IMG/VR virus record: IMGVR_UViG_3300025009_000256
Coordinates: 1-37,448 of that record
Reading direction: 5' to 3' (one strand)
DNA length: 37,448 nucleotides
Origin: a virus
Both the position numbers and the translations under genes were made by a program. Shown piece by piece: positions 30,945 to 37,448 of the stretch (position 1 is the stretch's first letter; the number at the start of each line of letters is the position of its first letter). The notes beneath the pieces are model-generated. The model was not told the DNA's origin. It saw only the letters and a program-made list of their open reading frames with translations, and did not search any database.

Positions 30945-32027
30945 ATGAAGACGATTCGTCTCTTTATCTTTTTCATGCTCATGCCCCTGACGGCCTGCGG
31001 AAGCGGGCTGGATGCAATGGAGTCCAGGATCGTGGCGACACAAGCGGCGCAGGGCACGCCTCCGCCGGCGAAGTATCAGACGGCCGCGGCGATCTACCTC
31101 GGCCTGACGCTGACACCCACGCCCAGCAGCGGAATCGGCGTGGTGGATTATGGCTCTACCATGATCGCTCATCAGCAGAACATGGAATTGACCAAGCAGG
31201 CACAAGATCTGGCGTTGGAGCGCGAGAAACTGATTGCCGAGCAGAGAGCAGATGCGGCCAGGGCAACGGCAATGGCGGCTGACCGCACCGCAGTGGCAGT
31301 GGATGCACAGAGAACTGCATACGCACAGGCCACCAACCAGCAGGCAACGGCCTACTCGCAGGCAACCGCGACGCAGGTCTCACTGATCTACATCCAACAG
31401 ACCCAGCAGGCGCACGGCCTCGAAACCCAGCAGGCTGCACAACAGACGGCGGTGGTCGAGCCCACGCATGCGATCTGGACTCAGCAGGCGATCTACGTGC
31501 AACAGACCATCACAGCCGGCCAGGCCGAGCAGGTGCAACTGGCTGTGCGGCGCCAGGAGATGAAGAACGGCTTTGACGCATACGGGCCTTGGGCGATTGT
31601 CATATTTGTGCTACTGGCATCCTCAGAGGGCTTTCGCAAGTGGCTGAAGACCCGCGTGTTCAAGCGCGACGAACACGGCAAGGCGCCTGTGCTGGCATTC
31701 GAAAAGGACGGCGTGACAGTTGTGACCCGGCCTGACCTGATGATCAGCCAGGCGATGCAGATCGGGCAGGACGGAGCCATAGCTGCGCCGCAGGTAACCG
31801 ACCAGGACGCGCAAATGTTAGTGGCGCGTGGTGCGCAGTTGATCGAGGCTGTTTCCTTCCTGCCGCCGGACCGTGGTCAGCAGGGAAACAAATGGCTCAA
31901 CGGCTATTTCAGCCAGAGAGTCCAGTCATACGAGGTGCTCTCTGCAGGACAGATGCCACCGGCAGGACTGGTGGATAGCCAGGCGGTCCGTGAAATGGAG
32001 ACTGTGTGGAAGGAAGGTCAGCAATGA
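30945..32027 (+). CDS. Lipoprotein with long coiled coil and internal membrane segment
   Basis: 360 residues. A signal peptide ends in the lipobox LTAC (Cys18). A T/P-rich linker (LTLTPTPSS, about 54-62) leads to an Ala/Gln/Thr-rich coiled coil (about 70-205), then a membrane segment (about 213-228) and a soluble C-terminal domain. The protein would be anchored outside by lipid and cross the membrane again. It overlaps the FtsK-like gene by 4 bp (ATGA), so it may be a membrane partner of that motor. No family recognised. Confidence 0.72.
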   Translation: MKTIRLFIFFMLMPLTACGSGLDAMESRIVATQAAQGTPPPAKYQTAAAIYLGLTLTPTPSSGIGVVDYGSTMIAHQQNMELTKQAQDLALEREKLIAEQRADAARATAMAADRTAVAVDAQRTAYAQATNQQATAYSQATATQVSLIYIQQTQQAHGLETQQAAQQTAVVEPTHAIWTQQAIYVQQTITAGQAEQVQLAVRRQEMKNGFDAYGPWAIVIFVLLASSEGFRKWLKTRVFKRDEHGKAPVLAFEKDGVTVVTRPDLMISQAMQIGQDGAIAAPQVTDQDAQMLVARGAQLIEAVSFLPPDRGQQGNKWLNGYFSQRVQSYEVLSAGQMPPAGLVDSQAVREMETVWKEGQQ

Positions 32028-33328
32028 ACGAACAATGGCTGCATGCCCTGGCTGAGCGTGTGGAAGCGCTGCTGCTCGAACAGCGTGCGCTGTTGACGGA
32101 TGGGCAGACCGCGTTCTACGTCTGGCCGCGGCAGGATCGTGCCGTGATCGTTTTCGACACGGCGGTGATCGACCTGAGAAGAGTCAACGAGCGACTCGCA
32201 CATTACCTAAGCACTCGCTTGCAGGGCCGGCGAGTGGTGCAGACCAATCACCGTGGTCTGTACTGGCAAGTCGGATACGAGATCCCGCCCGCACTGATGG
32301 AGATGAACGAGAAACCGCTCGACCTGAGCACACAACCGACGCCGGTGCATATCCCTATCGGGACAACACAACGCGGCGACCTCTGGATCTCGCTGCTGGA
32401 TGCCAACTCCATTCTTGTCGGTGGAAGCCGGCGCATGGGCAAGACTGGATTGATGCATGGTTTCATCCAGTCACTACTGCACGGAAACTGCGTGGAATTG
32501 TACGCGTGGGATGGCAAAGGCGGAATTGAGTTCATGCGCTACGTCTCCCAGCCGCGCTTCAATATTTTGCCGGATAACCTGCAGGCCGGGCTGGGCAAGT
32601 TGAAGCTGATCGTCCAGGAACGGCGGAAGAGGCTGCTCGAGAGCGGCCAGACGAACATCCTGGAATACAACGAGGCTCACCCGAACGAACCGATGCTGCC
32701 GATCTGCCTGATGATCGACGAGGCAGCGCTGGTGCCCGATGCCATGAGGCCGGCGCTGGTGGAACTGGTCGAGCGGGAGGGAGCAGCGGGCATCTACCCG
32801 ATCTTGGCGACCAATCGCCCCGAGCAGAGTTCTCTGCTGGTCAAGGCGAACCTGGTCACACGTATCAGCCTGAGTGTACCGTCCTGGAATGCTTCCATGA
32901 TGGTACTCGGACGGACCGGCGCAGAGACGCTCCACAAGACGCGGGGGCGGGGACTGATGGAGTGGCAGGCCAGGGAGATCCGATTCCAGTCATTCGCAGT
33001 GGACTACCCACAGCCTGACCCGGATGCAGTGCGGGCAGCGCTGGTGGCGGCACAGGCTGAGACGGTCGAGTCTGAGCCTGTGGTCAGCGAGGAAGATGCG
33101 CAGATCATGGAGCTGATCAACGCTGGAAATGGCAATGCGGCGATCGTGCGCAAGGTCTGGGGGGTGACAGGTGGCTCGACACTCTATCGCCTGAGGGACC
33201 GCGTGCAGGCGCTCAGGGTGAAAATTGGCACTTCTTCTACTTCTTCTTCTACCAAAACAGGCGATATTAGCCTGGAATCGGTGGCTGGAATGGTAGAAGA
33301 AGAAGTTTTGGAAGGAGCGAATCCATAA
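32024..33328 (+). CDS. FtsK/SpoIIIE-like DNA translocase ATPase
   Basis: 434 residues from ATG 32024. Walker A GGSRRMGKT is at 133-141 and Walker B LMIDEAA at 229-235. Downstream, PILATNRPEQSSLLVKANLVTRISLSVPSW and a Gly-Arg-Gly motif fit FtsK/SpoIIIE-type domains found in mobile elements. A short HTH-like segment follows (about 368-395), then a Ser/Thr-rich tail. It lacks membrane segments of its own; the upstream lipoprotein and membrane protein could anchor it. It may move DNA during replication, partition or transfer. Confidence 0.85.
   Translation: MNEQWLHALAERVEALLLEQRALLTDGQTAFYVWPRQDRAVIVFDTAVIDLRRVNERLAHYLSTRLQGRRVVQTNHRGLYWQVGYEIPPALMEMNEKPLDLSTQPTPVHIPIGTTQRGDLWISLLDANSILVGGSRRMGKTGLMHGFIQSLLHGNCVELYAWDGKGGIEFMRYVSQPRFNILPDNLQAGLGKLKLIVQERRKRLLESGQTNILEYNEAHPNEPMLPICLMIDEAALVPDAMRPALVELVEREGAAGIYPILATNRPEQSSLLVKANLVTRISLSVPSWNASMMVLGRTGAETLHKTRGRGLMEWQAREIRFQSFAVDYPQPDPDAVRAALVAAQAETVESEPVVSEEDAQIMELINAGNGNAAIVRKVWGVTGGSTLYRLRDRVQALRVKIGTSSTSSSTKTGDISLESVAGMVEEEVLEGANP
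33239..33306. repeat. 15-bp perfect inverted repeat at end of ATPase gene
   Basis: 33239-33253 is an exact inverse of 33292-33306 with a 38-nt spacer. CCAAAAC (33252-33258) can instead pair with GTTTTGG (33305-33311), so two exclusive folds exist. The arm codes for the Ser/Thr-rich tail. It may be an attenuator or protein-binding site. Confidence 0.6.
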
Positions 33329-33348
33329 ATGCGTATTTCAGGAGCCGG

Positions 33349-33522
33349 TTGCAAAGCGATCTAGTGAGCGCGAAGCGGCTCGAGAAGGAAGTGGATGCGG
33401 CTCTCGAAGAAGGCGTGACGATCCATGAGACACACACGCTGGAAGAGCAGATGCCTATCGATGAGCAGATCCAGATGTTCGAGCGGGACGCGGGCGATCT
33501 GCAGCCGGATTTGGATGCTTGA
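33349..33522 (+). CDS. Small acidic early protein
   Basis: 57 residues if TTG 33349 is used (AGGAG at 33340-33344, 4 nt upstream). GTG 33364 would give 52 residues but is far from the ribosome site. The protein is acidic and helical (EKEVDAALEEGVTIHETHTLEEQ). Function unknown. Confidence 0.5.
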   Translation: MQSDLVSAKRLEKEVDAALEEGVTIHETHTLEEQMPIDEQIQMFERDAGDLQPDLDA

Positions 33523-33570
33523 CGCCATGCAGGTTCGGCGGCCTACTGACTGACACAGGAGCACAATGCA

Positions 33571-34299
33571 ATGAGCAAAGACACAAAAAAGACACCGATC
33601 CGATCCGTGCTTTTATGGGGTATGGCCGGCGTGCAGGCAGTCCGATATGCGCGGGCATTTGCCATCGCTGAGGTAGGCCGTACAGCGCTGACAGGCATGG
33701 CTGGCGTGGATGCAGTCCTAGCATATGCCTCACTGGCCGCAGGCCTGGCTATGGGACTGGGAATGTCGCTCGGCCTGGCATTCGTGGCAAGCAGGCTGCG
33801 CAGCCTGAAGGGTAAGAAGCAAACTCGCTGGACAACCGCACTGTTTGCAGCCATGCTGACGATATCGCCTCTCGTGCTGGCGCCGATGATCAAGGGCACG
33901 ATGGCAGAGTGGCTTTCCAACCTGCTGTACTACCCGCTCATCCAATGGCTATGGGCCTCGGGTGTGGTCATCCTGCCTGATGCACTGATCGCTGCCATTG
34001 GCTTCATGGATCGCTCAGCGACGCTGGGAGCGACGCTCAGCGACGTGCCAGCGAAGGCCAGCGACGCTGGGAGCGACGCTCAGCGACGCTCAGCGACGCT
34101 GAAAAGTCGCTCAACGAAGAAATCAGCGACGCTCAGCGACGCTCCAGCGAGGGTTTACCGATGTGAATGCGGCCTGACGTTCGCTGACAGGTTCAAATAT
34201 TCAGGTCATACACGTACGTGTGCGAAAAGACAAGAGATCAAGGCGGGAAAGGGATTGATCGCTGTGGAGATTCCAACGAAGACGGAGGTGGAGCGATGA
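33571..34299 (+). CDS. Membrane protein with C-terminal zinc finger; gene carries iterons
   Basis: 242 residues. Likely membrane segments at about 46-72, 90-106 and 124-146. A linker (about 148-192) is coded by the palindromic DNA repeats, then a C2HC-like zinc finger (Cys198, Cys200, His213, Cys217). The gene overlaps the replication initiator gene by 4 bp. Membrane anchoring next to an origin could tie replication to the membrane; this is inference. Confidence 0.7.
   Translation: MSKDTKKTPIRSVLLWGMAGVQAVRYARAFAIAEVGRTALTGMAGVDAVLAYASLAAGLAMGLGMSLGLAFVASRLRSLKGKKQTRWTTALFAAMLTISPLVLAPMIKGTMAEWLSNLLYYPLIQWLWASGVVILPDALIAAIGFMDRSATLGATLSDVPAKASDAGSDAQRRSATLKSRSTKKSATLSDAPARVYRCECGLTFADRFKYSGHTRTCAKRQEIKAGKGLIAVEIPTKTEVER
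34017..34143 (+). repeat. Eight palindromic 9-mers, iteron-like (putative origin)
   Basis: AGCGACGCT occurs perfectly at 34017, 34029, 34060, 34072, 34082, 34092, 34125 and 34135, with imperfect copies at 34039 and 34050. Each unit is a 4+1+4 palindrome. Copies fall in all three reading frames, so selection acts on DNA rather than on the protein. The gene for a DnaA-N-containing initiator begins about 150 bp downstream. This is the layout of an iteron origin. Confidence 0.72.
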
Positions 34300-35396
34300 G
34301 ACCACAATTTACACAGTTCGAAGCCATGCTATACGGGAACGTTCGCTACCAGCGAGCAGGATGGCTGATTCCGTTGTTTATCCGGTTCGCGCCGATGGGG
34401 CGAGATGATGTGGTGGATCGCACAGGCATCAGCGAGGTGACCGCGGCCAAGTACCTGACCGACCTTGCACAGCTGGGCATCATCATCCGCCAGGGATACC
34501 ACGACGGCTATGTGCTGACTGCAGGTGGCCAGCAGCTCATTGCCAAGCCATTGTTGGAGGCCGTGTTGGAGGCCGGCGAGCCGACCGAGGTCACGATAGA
34601 CGCGGTAGCCCAGGAGCCGGCGGAAAGCAAAGGTGCAATTTATACCTTTGTCTCCTCAGAGAATCAGTCATTAATAATACCTGAATCAGATCCTCTGATT
34701 GAGGAGGATATGAATCATCCTCAATCAGTTGACGCGAAAGGTGCAATTTGCACCTTTGAGAAAATGATCGCCCACACGGATATCCTGTTCGGTGACGGGG
34801 TTTCGGGTGTGGGCCTGAAGAGACGTGATTTCAAATACACATTGGGGTGGATCGCACAGGCCTACGTGCAGGGGCAGAACGGAAAATTGCACTCGCCACA
34901 GGCGCTGATCTACAAGCGGTTGAAGGAACCAGTCAATCCACCACAGAGAAAGTATTTTGAGCATCCAACGGACTATCTGCCAGACGAATATCTGTCGGCG
35001 ATTGGTCTGTGGCGGAAAACCTGCGATTGGTGCGAGGTGGAAATCACAGATTTGGATGCATACAACGCGCATCGCGGGCAGTGTGTCATGACCCGCCAGC
35101 AACCAGAGATCGAAGTGGTCGAGGTGATGGCGGATGAAACAGTTACGAATGACGTCCTGCAATGCTGGGACGGTGTGTTGGGGAGACTGCAGGCTAAAAC
35201 GCCCAAGGCATCATTCGAGACCTGGATGCGTGATACCACGCCAGTGCATTGCGAGGGTGGCGTGTTGACGGTGGCTGCACGCAATGCATTTGCACGGGAC
35301 TGGTTGGCCAGCCGCATGACCGCGACGGTCGAGAAGATGGCCGGGATGCGGGGGAAATTTGTGGCCGGTGTTGCCACGGAAACGGAGGAAGAATGA
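34296..35396 (+). CDS. Replication initiator-like protein, wHTH plus DnaA-N-like domain
   Basis: 366 residues from ATG 34296. The N-terminus (about 15-95) looks like a winged helix (DDVVDRTGISEVTAAKYLTDLAQLGII). A Cys/His motif (TCDWCEVEITDLDAYNAHRGQC, about 238-262) may bind zinc. The C-terminus (about 290-350: WDGVLGRLQAKTPKASFETWMRDT) resembles DnaA domain I/N, which docks the replicative helicase. This fits phage initiators that bind iterons and recruit helicase. No ATPase motif is visible. Confidence 0.8.
   Translation: MRPQFTQFEAMLYGNVRYQRAGWLIPLFIRFAPMGRDDVVDRTGISEVTAAKYLTDLAQLGIIIRQGYHDGYVLTAGGQQLIAKPLLEAVLEAGEPTEVTIDAVAQEPAESKGAIYTFVSSENQSLIIPESDPLIEEDMNHPQSVDAKGAICTFEKMIAHTDILFGDGVSGVGLKRRDFKYTLGWIAQAYVQGQNGKLHSPQALIYKRLKEPVNPPQRKYFEHPTDYLPDEYLSAIGLWRKTCDWCEVEITDLDAYNAHRGQCVMTRQQPEIEVVEVMADETVTNDVLQCWDGVLGRLQAKTPKASFETWMRDTTPVHCEGGVLTVAARNAFARDWLASRMTATVEKMAGMRGKFVAGVATETEEE
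34629..34757. repeat. Paired palindromes flanking A+T-rich AATCAG repeats
   Basis: Two related 21-bp palindromes: 34629-34649 (imperfect) and 34737-34757 (perfect 10-bp arms AAAGGTGCAA). Between them AATCAG occurs at 34662, 34684 and 34723 and reversed at 34695-34700, in an A+T-rich stretch. They lie inside the initiator gene, as the lambda origin lies in gene O, and could be a second part of the origin. Confidence 0.55.
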
Positions 35397-35911
35397 CACG
35401 CAGGTTCACAGCAACTCAACAATCCACGGTTCGCGACCTCCAGCGGATCATGGGCAAGATCGGTGCCACATCCCTGCGCATCGAACAGGATGTGATGGGC
35501 GGAGGCGTGAAGGTGACGTTTGACCGGGCTGGGAAGCGCTACGTGCGGGAGTGCGTCCGCTGGGCAGATAGCATCGATAACTTGCGCGCCATCGGCCTGC
35601 AGATTGACTACTTGTATCGAGCGCTGGAACTATATGGCGTGGAGATGAGTGAGACGAATTTTGACCGTGAATTCGACACTATCTTCGGCGGTTTTCTTGC
35701 GGCACCCGATGACAGTGCATTACTGCTCGGAGATGGCAAGGCGGCATGGTGGGATGTGCTGGGTGTCAAGCAAACTGCCACGAAAGACGATATCCGCAAT
35801 GCGTTCAAGGCGTTGGCCCGGATTCATCACCCTGACGTCGGAGGCAGCGAGGAGGATTTCAAACGATTACGCCAGGCCTACGATGATGCGATCAAGGCGG
35901 TGAAGAAATGA
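35393..35911 (+). CDS. J-domain (DnaJ-like) protein
   Basis: 172 residues from ATG 35393. The C-terminal J domain (about 119-170) has AWWDVLGVKQTATKDDIRNAFKALARIHHPDVGG with the essential HPD at 146-148. The N-terminal 118 residues are phage-specific. J proteins activate DnaK. Next to the initiator this suggests help in remodelling the origin complex, as DnaJ/DnaK do for lambda O-P-DnaB. Confidence 0.88.
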   Translation: MTRRFTATQQSTVRDLQRIMGKIGATSLRIEQDVMGGGVKVTFDRAGKRYVRECVRWADSIDNLRAIGLQIDYLYRALELYGVEMSETNFDREFDTIFGGFLAAPDDSALLLGDGKAAWWDVLGVKQTATKDDIRNAFKALARIHHPDVGGSEEDFKRLRQAYDDAIKAVKK

Positions 35912-36189
35912 ATCCTGATATCTCCCTTGCGACCCTGCGCCGGCAATTGCGGGCGCGTGCACTGGCCGAGCAGAATATCCACCATCTGGCGCAGGCCATC
36001 TTCCAGGAAGGAGCGAAAGTGCAATATCGGGTCACTATGGCAAATGACACGGTGCGCGAGTATTTCGGGGCCGTAGTGGCTGTGTGTGGCATCCCTGGCA
36101 CAACCCGGGTGAGGGTGCGGAACCTGGCCACGCTGAAGGAACGGGAGGTCGGGCTCGAGCAGATCACTGGATTGGTGCAGGAGGAATGA
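35908..36189 (+). CDS. Hypothetical early protein
   Basis: 93 residues in an ATGA overlap with the J-domain gene. After a helical start there is a beta-rich part (KVQYRVTMANDTVREYFGAVVAVCG, RVRVRNLATLKEREVGLEQI). No family recognised. Confidence 0.6.
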   Translation: MNPDISLATLRRQLRARALAEQNIHHLAQAIFQEGAKVQYRVTMANDTVREYFGAVVAVCGIPGTTRVRVRNLATLKEREVGLEQITGLVQEE

Positions 36190-36476
36190 TGCCAGCAAAT
36201 GAGCGCAGGTTGTGGCCACGGCCAGCAATCCACGAGCATGTGCTGGGCGAGGTGAAATTCGTTTTCATCGGACAATCGCGAGTAAGGGCGCTGATGCTGT
36301 ATGAGCATTCTGTTGATCGCAATGCAGTGCCTGACGAAATGCCACAGATCCGCGGGCGATTGACCGGCGGTGACATGGATGAAATCCGTTGCACGATCTG
36401 CAAGAGACCAGTTGCTGACTGGCATATCGGTGAAGACGCAATGGAGGCGCTACTGAGCAGTGTTCGAAAATCGTGA
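36186..36476 (+). CDS. Hypothetical protein with Cys motif, last early gene
   Basis: 96 residues in an ATGA overlap. CTICKRPVADWHIGED near residues 73-88 is a single CxxC, perhaps half of a zinc site. The late promoter -10 of leader copy 2 begins 2 bp after its stop. Confidence 0.6.
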   Translation: MMPANERRLWPRPAIHEHVLGEVKFVFIGQSRVRALMLYEHSVDRNAVPDEMPQIRGRLTGGDMDEIRCTICKRPVADWHIGEDAMEALLSSVRKS

Positions 36477-36478
36477 TG

Positions 36479-36484
36479 TATAAT
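36479..36484 (+). promoter_or_regulatory. -10 element of late operon 2
   Basis: Perfect TATAAT just after the last early gene, without a recognisable -35, as in late operon 1. A TAATAT at 36513-36518 is an alternative and is closer to the hairpin. Lack of -35 in both copies suggests an activator. Confidence 0.5.
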
Positions 36485-36519
36485 CAGCGCTGAAAGGAGG
36501 TACCAGCCAATTTAATATT

Positions 36520-36595
36520 GTTTGCACCCTTGGTGTAGACCGAGGGAGTTGTCGGAAGCGATGCACCCGGCGCCGTAATGGCGTCGGGTGCTTTT
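36520..36595 (+). ncRNA. Late leader RNA, copy 2
   Basis: Hairpin P1: 36527-36533 with 36540-36546 and loop UGUAGA (36534-36539). GUCGG at 36551-36555 can pair with CCGGC at 36567-36571 in the 5' arm of the terminator. Compared with copy 1 the P1 stem differs at three positions and pairing is kept. Flanking bases (TTG...GCAC before, TTGTCGGAA after) are also conserved. Confidence 0.7.
36563..36595 (+). terminator. Intrinsic terminator of leader RNA copy 2
   Basis: 12-bp stem with one G-U (36563-36574 with 36580-36591), 5-nt loop, then TTTT. Located before the holin-like gene. Confidence 0.85.
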
Positions 36596-36626
36596 GATTT
36601 CCATTCGTTCATCAAAAGGAGTTGCT

Positions 36627-37058
36627 GTGAAACTGAATCTCGAAAGTATCTTGAAGGAACTTGCGTGGCCGCTCGGCTTAATCGCAGTCTTCTCGACTGT
36701 GCTGGCGCTGTTTGGCGTGGACTTGAACATGGTGCTCGCCGTCGCTGCCACAATGGTTGGTACACAGGCACTGATCAGTTTGCTCGTGGATGTGCTGAAG
36801 TGGTCAGGTGTGGTGGATGACGGGACCGCAGGTAAGTGGTCGGCAGCGTTCAACCTGCTCGGCCTGGCTGGCATCGCTGTTGGCCTGTACCTCAACCCTG
36901 ACTTTGACTTCAGCGCACTGGATGCACAGTTCCAGATATTGGCACAGTTTGCAGTGCTGGTCTTTGGTTATATTGTTCAGATTGCTGGCTCGAAACGTGT
37001 GCACCAGTTGACGGTTCGCGGGCTGGGTGTGACTGCCTTATCGGCGAGCAGTGCCTAA
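36627..37058 (+). CDS. Four-pass membrane protein, holin-like
   Basis: 143 residues from GTG 36627 (AAAGGAG five bases upstream). Hydrophobic segments at about 11-28, 33-55, 72-88 and 103-123. Size and topology fit phage holins or other small membrane proteins. It is the first gene behind leader copy 2 and overlaps HNH by 8 bp. There are other holin candidates at 7275-7681. Confidence 0.6.
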   Translation: MKLNLESILKELAWPLGLIAVFSTVLALFGVDLNMVLAVAATMVGTQALISLLVDVLKWSGVVDDGTAGKWSAAFNLLGLAGIAVGLYLNPDFDFSALDAQFQILAQFAVLVFGYIVQIAGSKRVHQLTVRGLGVTALSASSA

Positions 37059-37422
37059 GCGACCGCCACATCCATGCGCAGTGCCTGGATGTCCTAACCT
37101 AATCTATGAAGGGAGTAGGTGCGCAACGCACCTACTCCCCAGGGATCGCACACATGAAACTGCGCGGCCATCTGCATCAGCGCGTGGATATGGCAGGCAA
37201 TGGCAAGCAGAGCGCAAGCAGTGGCTTCAATCGCATCCGTGGTGCGCTGATCCATATGGATTGCACCAAGGACAACAGGTCAAGGCACGGATCGTCGACC
37301 ATATCCGACCGCTAAGTCATGGAGGAACCAATGACAAAGGCAACTATCAATCTCTCTGCATGGGGTGCCACAACTACAAGACGGCCCACGATGGCAGTCG
37401 CCAGAGGGGTAGGGGGGGGTAA
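37051..37422 (+). CDS. HNH endonuclease next to cos
   Basis: 123 residues from GTG 37051. C-x4-C near 9-14 and a later CxxC (103-106) frame a zinc site. The HNH core is present: DHIRPLSHGG (His84), Asn98 and CMGCHNYKTAH (His107). HNH proteins next to terS are needed with the terminase for specific cos cutting and packaging in HK97-like phages. On a circular map terS follows at once. Confidence 0.92.
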   Translation: MPKRPPHPCAVPGCPNLIYEGSRCATHLLPRDRTHETARPSASARGYGRQWQAERKQWLQSHPWCADPYGLHQGQQVKARIVDHIRPLSHGGTNDKGNYQSLCMGCHNYKTAHDGSRQRGRGG

Positions 37423-37448
37423 ATCTCTGGGGCTGGGAGGCGGAGACT
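37423..37448. other. Right genome end, probable left half of cos region
   Basis: 26 purine-rich bases after HNH. The direct repeat GGTAGGGGGG at 37408-37417 overlaps the end of HNH. Joined to position 1 it makes the HNH-terS spacer. Confidence 0.5.

Noticed and set aside
34017-34143. CRISPR array
   Set aside because: Units are 9 bp with spacing of 10-33 bp; no unique spacers of CRISPR length and no cas genes.

Overview
The window looks like a complete temperate siphovirus genome (about 37.4 kb) in circular order. The HNH endonuclease gene at the right end and the P27-type small terminase gene at the left end are neighbours in most phages of this kind. Both window ends also carry the same short G-rich repeat, so the break probably lies at or near the cos site. 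A tyrosine integrase gene and a tRNA-Pro 3'-end sequence (probable attP) mark it as a tRNA-integrating prophage or phage. The host is uncertain. Strong Shine-Dalgarno sites, sigma70-type promoters and a bacterial tRNA-Gly point to a bacterium. A lipoprotein with a T/P-rich linker suggests Chloroflexota, but this is weak evidence.

Layout. 1-5868: packaging genes, with a duplicated small terminase and two ParB-DNA methyltransferase fusions ahead of the large terminase. 5929-6320: an orphan gene with its own promoter. 6347-7681: a leader RNA with terminator, then a C39/papain-like cysteine peptidase and two tiny membrane proteins (putative lysis cassette). 7681-12838: portal, ClpP-type protease with a nested scaffold gene, P22-like coat protein and head-tail connectors. 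12840-22060: tail genes, including a tail chaperone pair in a -1 frame relation, tape measure, tail-tip proteins, a glycine-rich fibre and a small secreted protein. 22061-24978, minus strand: integrase, its overlapping HTH/zinc-ribbon partner, attP, a HIRAN-like protein, two small membrane proteins and an XRE repressor. From 25045, plus strand: an early operon with small genes, a tRNA-Gly-like gene inside a block of RNA structure, ParB, many zinc-ribbon proteins, a lipoprotein plus FtsK-like ATPase, a membrane protein gene carrying iteron-like palindromes, a replication initiator (winged helix plus DnaA-N-like domain) and a J-domain protein. 36479-37448: a second copy of the leader RNA, a holin-like membrane protein and HNH.

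How it fits together. On a circular genome the two leader-RNA copies sit at the heads of the two late operons. One reads HNH, cos, terminase genes; the other reads lysis genes, portal, head, tail. Each copy has a -10 element, a conserved hairpin with loop UGUAGA, a GUCGG segment able to pair with the 5' arm of the terminator, and a strong intrinsic terminator ahead of the first gene. This is the logic of lambda-type late antitermination, but with a duplicated, covarying RNA element I do not recognise. It is the strongest candidate here for an undescribed system. The second is the RNA cluster at 25977-26294. The third is the putative replication origin: eight palindromic 9-mers placed in all three reading frames just upstream of the initiator gene.
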